From positions 35,325 through 99,324 of the forward strand of contig JAQWBQ010000007.1 in the NCBI GenBank assembly GCA_028706295.1: 64,000 nucleotides of DNA. Direction: 5' to 3'. Of the stretch, positions 45,201 to 53,988 are shown one piece after another (position 1 is the stretch's first letter; the number at the start of each line of letters is the position of its first letter). Under the pieces are notes generated by a model. The model worked only from the letters and a program-made list of their open reading frames with translations, had not been told where the DNA came from and did no database searches. The position numbers and the translations under genes are program-made. The DNA is from Bacteroidales bacterium. Its GTDB lineage: Bacteria; Bacteroidota; Bacteroidia; Bacteroidales; FEN-979.

Positions 45201-47594
45201 TCACTCTGTTTTTAGTGCAATTGCAGGATTTACACAGGAAGCCTTGTATGCCTGAAAACTCACGGTAATGAGGGCAACGGCCAGCGCACCCAGTCCGATG
45301 GCGCCGAAGACCAGCCAGTTTATATTGATACGGTAAGCAAACTCAAGCAACATTTTATGAACGGCATACCAGCCGAATGGAAACGCAATAGCTATGGCAA
45401 TGATCACCAGTACAAGAAATTCTTTCGATAAGGCGAAAATCACCGAGATGGTGTCGGCTCCCATCACCTTTCGCACCCCGATCTCACGGGTTCTCCGGCC
45501 CGCTGCGTAGGTCGACAGACCATAAAGCCCCAGACAGGCGATGATCACGGCCACCATGGTAAAATACTTCAGCAGAAGACCCATCCGCATTTCCGTCCTG
45601 TAGAGGTTGTTATAATCCTGGTCGATGAAGCTGTATTCAAGTGGGAAGTCGGTAATAACCCCTTTCCATACCTTCTCCACGGTTTTCAGGCTAGCCGGAA
45701 GATTTCCGGGCGCCAACCTTACCACTATGTTGGAGAAGGCTCTGCTGTCGCTGACCGCAAAAGCCATAGGCTCAATGGGTTCCTGTGCTCCGCTGTAATG
45801 AAAGTTTTTCATCACCCCCACAATAATACCTTTCTGGCCCATAAAACTGAAGCTTTGCCCTACCACATCGCCCCCGCCCATCAGCTTGACCACCTCTTCA
45901 TTTACCAGGAAATTCCCTGTTGTATCACCCATGTCGGCTGGGTGGTCGCGCGAAAAGTCACGCCCGGCTACCAGCTTAATCTTCATCGTGCTTAAATAAT
46001 CATAATCGATTACATTCTGTCCGATCAGCACCTCCTGCCTGGGGTCCTTTCCTTTCCAGGAAGCCCCGCCGCCATTGCTGCCGATCATGGTGGGGTTGTG
46101 ATTAGCGGCTGTAACACCAAGGATCATGGGCTCCTTTAATAACTCTTTCTTCAAGGAATAGTACTTAGCCCTGATATTTTGGGTCAGGGGTATGCAGATG
46201 ACGTTTTCCTTATCAAATCCCAGATCCTTTTCCTGCATGAACTTTAACTGCAGGTACATGAAAATGGCCCCCAGCGCAATAAATATGGAGAGCGCGAACT
46301 GAACTACAACAAGTACCTGTCTTAATCGTCCATTACGTTTTCCCGATACCGTTTCACCTTTGAGTACGGTGACCGGCTTAAGCGACGACAAATAAAACGC
46401 CGGATAGATACCTGCCAGGATCGCAGTCGCAAGCCCGGTGATGATAAAACCGGCAATGAATTTTACCTGGAAGATGTCGGCTACCGTAAAGTTCTTCCCT
46501 GATATCGAATTGAACACGCCTAACAACAGGCCAACCAGAATGAGTGCTCCAATCAGGGCGATGAATACCAGCATAGCCGATTCAGTCATAAACTGGATGA
46601 TCATCGTCAACCGGCCGGCGCCGGCAACTTTTTTTATTCCGATCTCCTTTCCCCGGGTTGCAGCTTTGGCAATTGCCAGGTTGATAAAATTAATGCAGGC
46701 GATGAGCAGTATGAAGATGGCGATGGCAACAAATATGTAAACCCTGACGATGGCCCCTTTACCGGCTTCGAATCCGAAGGTGGTATGAAGGCGGAAATCC
46801 ATCCAGGGAGAGAGGAAGAACTGTGTCTTGCTCTCCGGATTATGTTCTTGGACAATAGCTGTCAGTTTTTTGTTGACCGATGGGAGGTCTGCGTCACGTT
46901 CCAGCATTGCATAGGTGAGAATGCTGTTGTTTCCCCATGAATCGTCCACCATACCGATCTCCTTCAGAAATGAATAGGGGATAATGGCATCCATTCCAAA
47001 ATATGAAGCATTAACGGTGCTGAAAGCGGAATTTTTCGGGAGATCCTTCATGACGGCGCTTACCGTGAACGGATACTTATTTTCAATGGTGATAACCTTA
47101 CCGACCGGGTTGCCGTTGCCAAAATATTTCTCCGAAAGCGTTTCCGACAGAATGATCGAATGAGGGTCACGCATGGCATTCTGCAGATTGCCTGATACCA
47201 GCGGAAGGGTAAAGATCTTCAGGATACCGGAGTCGGCAGCCTTCACGTTCTGTTCAAAAAATACTTTATCACCGATGCGGAACAGCATTTTGGGAAGCAT
47301 TACCAGCCGGGCTGTTTCCCTGATCTCCGGGATCCGCTCTTTCCAAACCGGTGCGCAGGGATGGGGTGTTACTGCTACCCGAAAACGCTTCCCGGTATAG
47401 TACTGATCCTGGTGTACCATGTAAATCTGACCGGCATTTTCATTGAATGACTCATAGCTCAGTTCGTCCATCACCCACATGAGAATAAGCAGTGAAGCTG
47501 CCAGGCCGACGGCCAGCCCCGTAATGTTGATGATGGTGAATCCTTTTTGTCGCGAAATGTTGCGGAAAATGATGCGAAAAATATTTTTTATCAT
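45201..47594 (-). CDS. FtsX/MacB-type ABC transporter permease (permease 1 of the operon)
   Basis: The 797-residue protein has the two-half MacB/FtsX layout. The N-terminal helix is FTIINITGLAVGLAASLLIL. A periplasmic domain is followed by helices near 285-400, with GKEIGIKKVAGAGRLTMII, a helix near 425-445, a second periplasmic domain, and TREIGVRKVMGADTISVIF before the last helices. It ends NPAIALKTE. It begins 22 bases after the adaptor gene, so it is probably the main permease of the tripartite pump, with the other three added behind it. Confidence 0.9.
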   Translation of the reverse strand: MIKNIFRIIFRNISRQKGFTIINITGLAVGLAASLLILMWVMDELSYESFNENAGQIYMVHQDQYYTGKRFRVAVTPHPCAPVWKERIPEIRETARLVMLPKMLFRIGDKVFFEQNVKAADSGILKIFTLPLVSGNLQNAMRDPHSIILSETLSEKYFGNGNPVGKVITIENKYPFTVSAVMKDLPKNSAFSTVNASYFGMDAIIPYSFLKEIGMVDDSWGNNSILTYAMLERDADLPSVNKKLTAIVQEHNPESKTQFFLSPWMDFRLHTTFGFEAGKGAIVRVYIFVAIAIFILLIACINFINLAIAKAATRGKEIGIKKVAGAGRLTMIIQFMTESAMLVFIALIGALILVGLLLGVFNSISGKNFTVADIFQVKFIAGFIITGLATAILAGIYPAFYLSSLKPVTVLKGETVSGKRNGRLRQVLVVVQFALSIFIALGAIFMYLQLKFMQEKDLGFDKENVICIPLTQNIRAKYYSLKKELLKEPMILGVTAANHNPTMIGSNGGGASWKGKDPRQEVLIGQNVIDYDYLSTMKIKLVAGRDFSRDHPADMGDTTGNFLVNEEVVKLMGGGDVVGQSFSFMGQKGIIVGVMKNFHYSGAQEPIEPMAFAVSDSRAFSNIVVRLAPGNLPASLKTVEKVWKGVITDFPLEYSFIDQDYNNLYRTEMRMGLLLKYFTMVAVIIACLGLYGLSTYAAGRRTREIGVRKVMGADTISVIFALSKEFLVLVIIAIAIAFPFGWYAVHKMLLEFAYRININWLVFGAIGLGALAVALITVSFQAYKASCVNPAIALKTE

Positions 47595-47616
47595 GATTGC
47601 ACACTATTTAGGCTGA

Positions 47617-48891
47617 TTATTCCAATTCCACTTTATCGTTGTCGCCAAACATGGCGTAATCGGAAACGATGACTTGCTCTCCGGGCGCGAGACCATCCAT
47701 GACTTCATAATATTGCGGGTTTTTACGTCCTATTTTGATGTTTCTCTTAGTGGCGTACCGGCCGCTCTTGTCCAGTACGAATATCCATTGCCCCCCCGTC
47801 GCCTGGTAAAAGCTTCCCTGCGGGATCTGGATGGCTTCAGTGGGCTGGCCCAACTGCAGTTTGATGAAGTACGACTGACCAATACGTATGTTTTCAGGGA
47901 GCTTGCCCGTAAACACCAGGTCAATTTTGAACCGCCCGTTACGCACTTCAGGATAAACCTTTTTTATCTCAAGCTGAAGGGTGTCGTTCGGCCGCTCGAT
48001 ATATCCCGTCAACCCGGGCCTGATCCGGTCGATGTAGTGTTCGTCAACGTCGGCTTCGATCTTGTAGGAGGTCAGGATGTTGACCTGCCCGATCCGGAAT
48101 CCGCGGCTGATCGATTGCCCGATCTCCACCATCAGGCTGCCAAGCTGGCCGTCGACAGGCGATTTTACATTCAGGTATTCCTGTTGCTGTTTGACCAACG
48201 CGAGGTTCATCTGCATGTTTTTCAGGTTTTCGGTGATCTGTTCAATCTGGAGGTTCCTGAATTCGTTGTCCTGCTTCTGGCGCAGCACCACAAGTTCAAG
48301 AGTTTTATCGGCTAACAGGTATGCTTCCTCCGACCTGATGAATTCATCATGTGAAATCAGCTCGTCTTTGTAAAGCTCCTTGTTCTGTTCCCAGGTTCTC
48401 TTTTTCGCGATGAGGTCGAACTTTGCATTCAACATCTCCCGCTCGAGCGAATGTTTTTCCTGTTCCATCCTGATCCGGACCTCCCGCAGAAAGTTGGACT
48501 TCTCAGCAAGCTGCGCCTCGCTGTTGAGAATGTTCAGGTTCAAGTCGTTGTTGCTAAGTTTGATAATGATATCACCCTTCTTCAGCATGCTGCCCTCCTC
48601 GAGAATGATCTCTTCCACCTTTCCCCCCTCATAGGCATCAAGGTAAACCGTTGAGATGGGAGCGGCTGTGCCGTCGTTGGTGATGTAATCGTTAAAAACA
48701 CCATGAAGCACGGTGGCAATGGTGATCCGTTCCTTTTCCACCCTGACGGTACTGGTCCAGTCTCTGAAAATAAAAAAGAGGATGACCGCAAGGATGATTA
48801 CCCCTCCGGCAATGTATTTCCAGTATTTCTTTTTAATCCATCGCTTCTCCGTGATGACCCGGTCCATGCCGGGGGATAATTGGGATTCCAT
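47617..48891 (-). CDS. HlyD/MacA-family periplasmic adaptor
   Basis: The 424-residue membrane-fusion protein has one N-terminal inner-membrane helix (about 26-43, YIAGGVIILAVILFFIF) after a short basic cytosolic tail. A lipoyl-like half follows (LDAYEGGKVEEIILEEGSML), then a long coiled-coil hairpin (about 120-235, rich in LEREMLNAKFDLIAKK-type heptads). The second lipoyl half is VKSPVDGQLGSLMVEIGQSI, followed by beta-barrel and membrane-proximal domains. Family knowledge: it links a MacB-like permease to a TolC channel. It lies between the TolC and permease genes. A 113-base gap made of 7-base repeats separates it from TolC. Confidence 0.92.
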   Translation of the reverse strand: MESQLSPGMDRVITEKRWIKKKYWKYIAGGVIILAVILFFIFRDWTSTVRVEKERITIATVLHGVFNDYITNDGTAAPISTVYLDAYEGGKVEEIILEEGSMLKKGDIIIKLSNNDLNLNILNSEAQLAEKSNFLREVRIRMEQEKHSLEREMLNAKFDLIAKKRTWEQNKELYKDELISHDEFIRSEEAYLLADKTLELVVLRQKQDNEFRNLQIEQITENLKNMQMNLALVKQQQEYLNVKSPVDGQLGSLMVEIGQSISRGFRIGQVNILTSYKIEADVDEHYIDRIRPGLTGYIERPNDTLQLEIKKVYPEVRNGRFKIDLVFTGKLPENIRIGQSYFIKLQLGQPTEAIQIPQGSFYQATGGQWIFVLDKSGRYATKRNIKIGRKNPQYYEVMDGLAPGEQVIVSDYAMFGDNDKVELE

Positions 48892-48910
48892 GATGATGTG
48901 GGTTGTTTAA

Positions 48911-49008
48911 AAGTCAAAATTCGAAATCAGGCAATAGGCATTAGGCATTGGGAATTAGGGTATAGTGATTCACGTTTCAATTTTCAATTGTCCATTGTCC
49001 ATTGTTAA
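48911..49008. repeat. Array of 14 degenerate heptanucleotides between the TolC-like and HlyD-like genes
   Basis: Read from 48911, the sequence splits into 14 consecutive 7-base units such as AAGTCAA, AATCAGG, CAATAGG, CATTAGG, CATTGGG, AATTAGG, TTTTCAA, TTGTCCA, TTGTCCA and TTGTTAA. Neighbouring units differ by one to three bases. The last unit covers the TolC stop codon. Related units occur at 59.1-59.2 kb (opposite orientation), in purL and at 63.06 kb. Confidence 0.8.
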
Positions 49009-50354
49009 TTGCTTCCCAGCAAGGATCCGGTGAGCAGAAACCGGATGTACCGTTCTTTTAGCAACACCTGCAGTCCGGTGCGCAACACTTCGGTCTTTGC
49101 CTTGATCCACTTGTTTTTCTGGATGTAGAATTCGATGATATTGATGAGTCCCTTGTCCAGCTTTTTCTCAGCGGCATCATAAGCCTTTCTGCTTTTGGCC
49201 AACTGGCTGAGAGAGGATTCATATTCGGCCCTGGCCGACCGCCAGTCGGTGAGCGATTTTTCTACACCAATTTGGAGTTTGTATGAAACATCCTCATACT
49301 GGATCTTGGCCTGCTGGTATTTAAGTTTCGATTTGCTCAAGGAGGTGTATTTGGTGAATTTTGAGAACAGGGGAATTTCGATCCCAAGGCTGAGGTACTC
49401 GTTGGAGTTGTTCGACATCTGGTCGGAGAACGGAATGATCTGGTTGCTGTTGTCGCGATCGGTTTCCGTGTATAATGAACTCCAGCCGGCATAAAACCCG
49501 ATACTTGGCGAGAAGGCCCCTTTGCTGATCTGTACGGCTTTTTTGGCGGCCTGAAGCTGATTCCTTGCATAGGTCAGATCAGGCAAGGCTAAGGAAGCTG
49601 CACGAAACAGTTCATCCATCGACAGCGTGTCCATAGTTCCTGAAAAAATCGACGGTACCAGCGTATCCACCACCAAACTGTCACTCAGGGGATAGTTCAT
49701 CTGATACTTCAACCCAAGGGTGGCCTGTTCCAACAAATGATACGACTGAACGAGCAGAAAGCTGTCGGCCGCAAGGTTTGCCTCAGTTTCAAGCAGATCA
49801 GTGCCTGGTTTCCGGCCCAATTCAACAAATTTCGTGGTGTAATCGAGCTGTTTGCTTGAAAGCTGATAATTCTCCCATGCTATGGCCGACAATCCCAGTT
49901 GCAGCAGAACATCAAAATAGCTGTTGATGACAAGGAACGCTACCTCATTCCGAACCTGCTGCAACCTGTTCTTCTCCGCTTCATAATTCAGCCGCTGCAT
50001 TTCGATGGTGTTCAGTTTCATGAAGCCGTTGAAGATATCAACAGAAGATGAGACCCCATAACCATTGTTAAAAAACTGAACATCGATGTAGGTGTTTGTG
50101 GTGGGATCGATGCTCCTGCCATAGTTCTGGTTGAATGATGACTGAAAACTTAGTGACGGCAAAAGATCATTACCAGCCTGCATTAAATCTGCCTTGCGTA
50201 TCCTGACACCTAATTCCTGCGTATGGACCGAAAAATTTTTATCCCAGGCGAAGTTGATGCATTGGTCGAGCGACCATCTCTTTTGAGCGACCATGACCTG
50301 GTGTAAACTGCCAACGAAAGCAGATACCATTACGATGATCCGAAACCATTCCAT
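49005..50354 (-). CDS. TolC-family outer-membrane efflux protein
   Basis: The 449-residue protein has a signal peptide (WFRIIVMVSAFVGSLHQVMVAQ). Two repeated OEP halves of long helices follow: WSLDQCINFAWDKNFSVHTQE, LPSLSFQSSFNQNYG, and later LPDLTYARNQLQAAKKAVQISKGAFSPS with YLSLGIEIPLF (given as segments). A helix-rich end follows (AEYESSLSQLAKSRKAYDAAEKKLDKGL). It provides the outer-membrane exit channel for the ABC exporter. It starts 2 bases after the ATPase gene. The stop codon (49005-49007) lies in the last heptamer of the repeat array, so the final residues and stop may have been altered by the repeat. Confidence 0.92.
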   Translation of the reverse strand: MEWFRIIVMVSAFVGSLHQVMVAQKRWSLDQCINFAWDKNFSVHTQELGVRIRKADLMQAGNDLLPSLSFQSSFNQNYGRSIDPTTNTYIDVQFFNNGYGVSSSVDIFNGFMKLNTIEMQRLNYEAEKNRLQQVRNEVAFLVINSYFDVLLQLGLSAIAWENYQLSSKQLDYTTKFVELGRKPGTDLLETEANLAADSFLLVQSYHLLEQATLGLKYQMNYPLSDSLVVDTLVPSIFSGTMDTLSMDELFRAASLALPDLTYARNQLQAAKKAVQISKGAFSPSIGFYAGWSSLYTETDRDNSNQIIPFSDQMSNNSNEYLSLGIEIPLFSKFTKYTSLSKSKLKYQQAKIQYEDVSYKLQIGVEKSLTDWRSARAEYESSLSQLAKSRKAYDAAEKKLDKGLINIIEFYIQKNKWIKAKTEVLRTGLQVLLKERYIRFLLTGSLLGSN

Positions 50355-50356
50355 AC

Positions 50357-51049
50357 TTAGAGCGCGTGCTGTTGTTTAGCTACCTCTTCGGTCACAATCT
50401 GGCCATCGAATAAATTGACGATCCGGTGTGCAAAGGCGGCATCGCGTTGCGAGTGGGTGACCATGACGATCGTGGTACCCTGTTTATTCAGTTCCGACAA
50501 AAGGTTCATAACCTCGATCCCATTCTTGGAATCCAGATTACCAGTAGGTTCATCGGCCAGGATTAGTTGTGGTTGAGGGACTACTGCACGTGCAATGGCC
50601 ACCCGCTGCTGCTGGCCTCCGGAAAGCTGTTGCGGAAAGTGTTTTCGGCGGTGTCCGATCTTCATCCGTTCAAGGATTTCGGCGACCATTTGTTTCCGTT
50701 CAGCGCTTGATTTCTTCAGGTAAAGGAGGGGAAGTTCCACATTTTCAAACACATTGAGTTCATCGATCAGGTTAAAACTTTGAAATACGAATTGGATGTT
50801 TCCCTTGCGGTACTGCGTGCGCTTGCCCTCCTTGTAATTCGAGACATCGACGCCATTGAAAATGTATGATCCATCGCTTGGATTATCAAGCATCCCTAAA
50901 ATGTTGAGGAGGGTTGACTTCCCGCAACCCGATGGGCCCATGATGGCAATGAATTCACCTTTTTTTACCTCCATGCTTACATTGTTCAGCGCAGTGGTCT
51001 CAATTTCATCAGTTTTAAACCGTTTTGTGAGGTTGATTGTTTTTATCAT
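50357..51049 (-). CDS. MacB/LolD-type ABC transporter ATP-binding protein
   Basis: The 230-residue ATPase is complete: Walker A GPSGCGKST at 38-46, Q-loop in FVFQSFN, signature LSGGQQQR, Walker B LILADEPTGNLD and the H-loop in VTHSQ. The GNLDSKNG stretch and length match the LolD/MacB subfamily, which pairs with FtsX-type permeases and drives mechanical transport rather than channel passage. It is the first gene of the operon and the only ATPase for the four permeases downstream. A sigma-54-type -24/-12 element lies 32 bases above its ATG. Confidence 0.94.
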   Translation of the reverse strand: MIKTINLTKRFKTDEIETTALNNVSMEVKKGEFIAIMGPSGCGKSTLLNILGMLDNPSDGSYIFNGVDVSNYKEGKRTQYRKGNIQFVFQSFNLIDELNVFENVELPLLYLKKSSAERKQMVAEILERMKIGHRRKHFPQQLSGGQQQRVAIARAVVPQPQLILADEPTGNLDSKNGIEVMNLLSELNKQGTTIVMVTHSQRDAAFAHRIVNLFDGQIVTEEVAKQQHAL

Positions 51050-51080
51050 CGTTGGAATTATTTAATTACGTTTAATACTT

Positions 51081-51096
51081 TTCAATTTTCGTGCCA
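51081..51096 (-). promoter_or_regulatory. Sigma-54 (RpoN) -24/-12 promoter of the export operon
   Basis: On the minus strand the sequence reads TGGCAC, five bases, then TTGAA. The -24 hexamer is perfect and the spacing exact; the -12 half matches TTG but has A where C is usual. The expected start is near 51070, about 20 bases above ATG 51049. The neighbouring gene encodes a sigma-54 activator. Confidence 0.72.
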
Positions 51097-51144
51097 GAAC
51101 AGTTAATATGCAGATTATTAGTATTATATGAATTTAAGAAAAAT

Positions 51145-51158
51145 AGTTAATGTTAACT
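51145..51158. promoter_or_regulatory. Inverted repeat AGTTAA-TG-TTAACT, candidate enhancer for the response regulator
   Basis: The two 6-base arms are perfect inverted repeats around TG. It lies about 50-65 bases upstream of the -24 element, a usual distance for enhancer sites of sigma-54 activators. Looser relatives nearby are GTTACATAAC (51200-51209) and the GTTAA half-site at 51102. AT-rich sequence makes a chance origin possible. Confidence 0.35.
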
Positions 51159-51186
51159 TTCTGAACAATTGTGTGTTTACATTCTG

Positions 51187-51194
51187 TACATTTG
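51187..51194 (+). promoter_or_regulatory. Bacteroidota -7 box (TACATTTG) for the response regulator/kinase operon
   Basis: TACATTTG matches TAnnTTTG exactly, with a start expected near 51200 and a leader of about 75 bases to ATG 51276. A TTG at 51169 is 15 bases upstream, shorter than the usual spacing. The regulator thus appears to use the housekeeping sigma factor. Confidence 0.5.
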
Positions 51195-51275
51195 CATAAG
51201 TTACATAACCTTCTCCCTTCATCCCCAACTCTGTTAAAGAGGTAGAGAACGGAGTCATATATTTAACCTGATATC

Positions 51276-52649
51276 ATGGAAGCAAAACCCAAAGAAGGAA
51301 GGCTGCTTATTGTTGATGACAACAAAAGTGTGTTGAATGCATTGCGGATCCTCCTGAAATTCGAATTTCTCGAGGTGATCACACTTTCCAGTCCGAACAC
51401 CCTGATCCATGAGTTGGAGAACCGCGATATTGATGTCGTGTTGCTGGATATGAATTTCAGGACAGGCGAAAGTTCAGGTAATGAAGGCATGTACTGGTTG
51501 CGTGAAATCAAGAAATTCAGGAAGGATATTGAAGTGGTTATGTTTACTGCTTATGGTGACATTGAAACCGCAGTCAGGGCTACCCATGAAGGGGCTGCTG
51601 ATTTCATTCTCAAACCCTGGGAAAATGAAAAACTTCTTGCTACCCTGAAGGCCGCCTTAAACCTGAGGAAATCAAACCTGCAAGTCGGAAATCTGATAAA
51701 AAGGGAACAAGATCTTAAGGCGGAGATGAACAGGGATGACCGGATGATCATTGGTGATTCCCCCATCATGCGACAAATTCTGGATCTTGTAAAAAGAGTA
51801 GCCGCGACCGATGCCAACATCATGATTACCGGTGAAAACGGAACCGGTAAAGAACTGATCGCCAAGGAAATTCATCGTCTGTCGGAGCGGCGCAACGAGT
51901 TGCTGGTCACGGTTGATCTGGGATCCATGTCGGAATCGCTGTTTGAAAGTGAGATGTTCGGACACACCCGGGGCTCGTTTACCGATGCCCATGAAGACCG
52001 CACCGGTAAGATCATGCTGGCCCAGAAGGGGACCCTGTTACTTGATGAAATCGGGAACCTGCCGTTGCAGCTTCAGTCTAAACTGCTGAATGTATTGCAG
52101 AACAGGGTCGTGATACCTGTCGGGTCGAATAAAGAATATCCTGTCGACATCAGGCTGATCAGTATGACCAATAAAAACCTGCTTCAGATGATCCGCGATC
52201 AGACGTTCAGGCAGGATTTGCTTTACCGGATCAATACCATACAGATCGAGATCCCTCCGCTACGGGAACGGAAGGAGGACATTGTAACGCTGGCCCATTT
52301 TTTTATCGGCAAATACAGTGTTAAGTACAAGAAAGACTGCAAAAGAATCCAGGACCGCACCATCGACCTGATGATGAAATATCCCTGGCCCGGAAACATC
52401 AGAGAACTGCAACACACCATCGAAAAAGCGGTGATCCTGTGCGACCGCGATTGCCTTTCGCCCGCTGACCTATACCTGAACCAATCCTACCAGCTTCAAA
52501 CCGACGAAACCATGACTTTAGAACAAATGGAGAAACAGATGATCGTGAAGGAACTGAAGAAGCAAAGCCAGAGTCTGAGCTTTACCGCCAAAAATCTTGG
52601 AATATCGCGTACCACATTATACAAAAAAATGAAAAAGTATGGGCTATAA
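51276..52649 (+). CDS. Sigma-54-dependent response regulator (NtrC family)
   Basis: The 457-residue protein has three domains. The receiver (about 8-125) has acidic Asp14/Asp15, phospho-acceptor Asp58 (LLDMNF), Thr91 and Lys113. The AAA+ domain (about 145-380) has Walker A GENGTGKE and Walker B-type TLLLDEIGN. The sigma-54 contact loop reads GSFTDA, where the classic form is GAFTGA. The Fis-type HTH is at the C terminus (LSFTAKNLGISRTTLYKKMKKYGL). Family knowledge: phosphorylated, it forms a ring that remodels sigma-54 holoenzyme at -12. It is divergent from the export operon carrying the -24/-12 element, which it most likely activates. The kinase gene overlaps its end by 11 bases, indicating coupled translation. 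Confidence 0.94.
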   Translation: MEAKPKEGRLLIVDDNKSVLNALRILLKFEFLEVITLSSPNTLIHELENRDIDVVLLDMNFRTGESSGNEGMYWLREIKKFRKDIEVVMFTAYGDIETAVRATHEGAADFILKPWENEKLLATLKAALNLRKSNLQVGNLIKREQDLKAEMNRDDRMIIGDSPIMRQILDLVKRVAATDANIMITGENGTGKELIAKEIHRLSERRNELLVTVDLGSMSESLFESEMFGHTRGSFTDAHEDRTGKIMLAQKGTLLLDEIGNLPLQLQSKLLNVLQNRVVIPVGSNKEYPVDIRLISMTNKNLLQMIRDQTFRQDLLYRINTIQIEIPPLRERKEDIVTLAHFFIGKYSVKYKKDCKRIQDRTIDLMMKYPWPGNIRELQHTIEKAVILCDRDCLSPADLYLNQSYQLQTDETMTLEQMEKQMIVKELKKQSQSLSFTAKNLGISRTTLYKKMKKYGL

Positions 52650-53988
52650 AAGAATAACACTGACCACCGTCGCCATTGTGTTGATCGTCGCCCTTTCATC
52701 CCTGGCTGCCGGGTATTTGACCGCGTTCCACATGAATCCATGGTATTTGCTGATTGTATTAACTGTGCCCCTGGCAACCTTTACCATCATTCATCATTTC
52801 AACCAGTCGAACCGCCAGATCGCCTTTTTTTTCGAGGCCATCAGAAATGAAGATTCCTCGTTGAAGTTCCCGACTTCCATCAGGCAGAAGTCGCTTCGTC
52901 ATCTTTACCAGAGCCTGAATAACCTGAACGAGCGGATCAACGAAATCAAACTTCAGAATGAGTACCTTGAAAAATACTACCAGTCATTTATTCAGCATGC
53001 CGGTACGGGACTTATGGCCATCAACCAGGATAATGAAGTGGAGATCATGAACGACAAAGCCTTCGAATATGCCGACATCCTTCCATTTACCCCCCTGCAC
53101 CTGGTGCCGCTCCGGAATCCTGATCTCTATAGCTTTCTGGTGGACTGTAAACCGGGTGAATCGGGTACCTACAAGCAGTTTACCGGCGATTCGCAGATCA
53201 ACCTGCTGATCAGGAGCAAGGAGATCCGGTACGGCGACAAAGTCTCGAGGCTGATTTCCCTCCAGGATATCCGAAACGAACTCGATGAGAAAGAACTGGA
53301 TTCCTGGCAAAAACTGATCAGGGTGCTCACCCATGAGATCATGAACAGCATTGCACCCATCGTGTCGTTGACCGGCACCCTGCAGAAATTTTTCATCGAT
53401 AAAGGCAAACCGGTTCCGCCCGACAGGATTAATGATGAAGTCATAGAAAACGTGATAGAGGGTCTTGAAACCATTGGTGAACGCGGCAGCGGGCTTGTCA
53501 ACTTCGTGAACAATTACCGGAAACTGACCCGGATCCCACAACCGGTTCCTGAAACATTCAGGTTGCGCGATTGGCTCGATCAGATCGGATTATTGCTTCA
53601 TGAACAGATGGAACAATCGCAGATAACACTCGAGACAAGGATTGACGATAAAGCAACGGAGCTGAACGGGGACAAGAAAATGCTGACGCAGGTCATGATC
53701 AATATCCTGAATAATGCCATGGAGGCGCTTTCGGAGATCCCCGGTAAACGGAAGATACGGATCACGGCTGACCCCGTTAAACCAAATTACACGAAAATAG
53801 TCATTGCCAACAATGGTCCTATGATCCCGGCAGAGGTAATCGATAAGATCTTCATTCCTTTCTTTACAACGAAAGAAAGCGGATCCGGCATCGGGTTGAG
53901 CCTTTCGCGACAGATCCTGCGGCTGCACAGGGGATCTATACATGCAGAATCCGCTGTTGAGGCAACACGCTTTATCGTATTCATATAG
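52639..53988 (+). CDS. Membrane sensor histidine kinase (NtrY-like)
   Basis: The 449-residue kinase has two N-terminal membrane helices (about 8-28 and 33-52) with almost no periplasmic loop. A helical linker follows, then a PAS-like domain (about 115-220; YQSFIQHAGTGLMAINQDNEVEIMNDKAFEYADI in segments). The dimerisation helix has phospho-acceptor His232 in LTHEIMNSIAP, and the ATPase domain has N-box NILNNAMEAL and G-box KESGSGIGLSLSRQI. The short outer loop implies that it senses a membrane or cytosolic signal rather than a periplasmic ligand. Its partner is the response regulator whose gene overlaps it by 11 bases. The start ATG at 52639 lies inside the regulator gene. Confidence 0.93.
   Translation: MGYKRITLTTVAIVLIVALSSLAAGYLTAFHMNPWYLLIVLTVPLATFTIIHHFNQSNRQIAFFFEAIRNEDSSLKFPTSIRQKSLRHLYQSLNNLNERINEIKLQNEYLEKYYQSFIQHAGTGLMAINQDNEVEIMNDKAFEYADILPFTPLHLVPLRNPDLYSFLVDCKPGESGTYKQFTGDSQINLLIRSKEIRYGDKVSRLISLQDIRNELDEKELDSWQKLIRVLTHEIMNSIAPIVSLTGTLQKFFIDKGKPVPPDRINDEVIENVIEGLETIGERGSGLVNFVNNYRKLTRIPQPVPETFRLRDWLDQIGLLLHEQMEQSQITLETRIDDKATELNGDKKMLTQVMINILNNAMEALSEIPGKRKIRITADPVKPNYTKIVIANNGPMIPAEVIDKIFIPFFTTKESGSGIGLSLSRQILRLHRGSIHAESAVEATRFIVFI

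Noticed and set aside
47674..48315. Plus-strand 213-codon frame antisense to the adaptor gene
   Set aside because: Antisense shadow of the HlyD-family coding sequence; rich in Val/Leu/Phe/Asp as expected for this.
48911..49008. CRISPR array or IS end between TolC and HlyD genes
   Set aside because: Units are 7 bases with no spacers, no inverted terminal repeats and no transposase nearby.
52984..53541. Minus-strand 185-codon frame antisense to the kinase
   Set aside because: The kinase motifs on the plus strand are complete; the antisense frame shows no domain.
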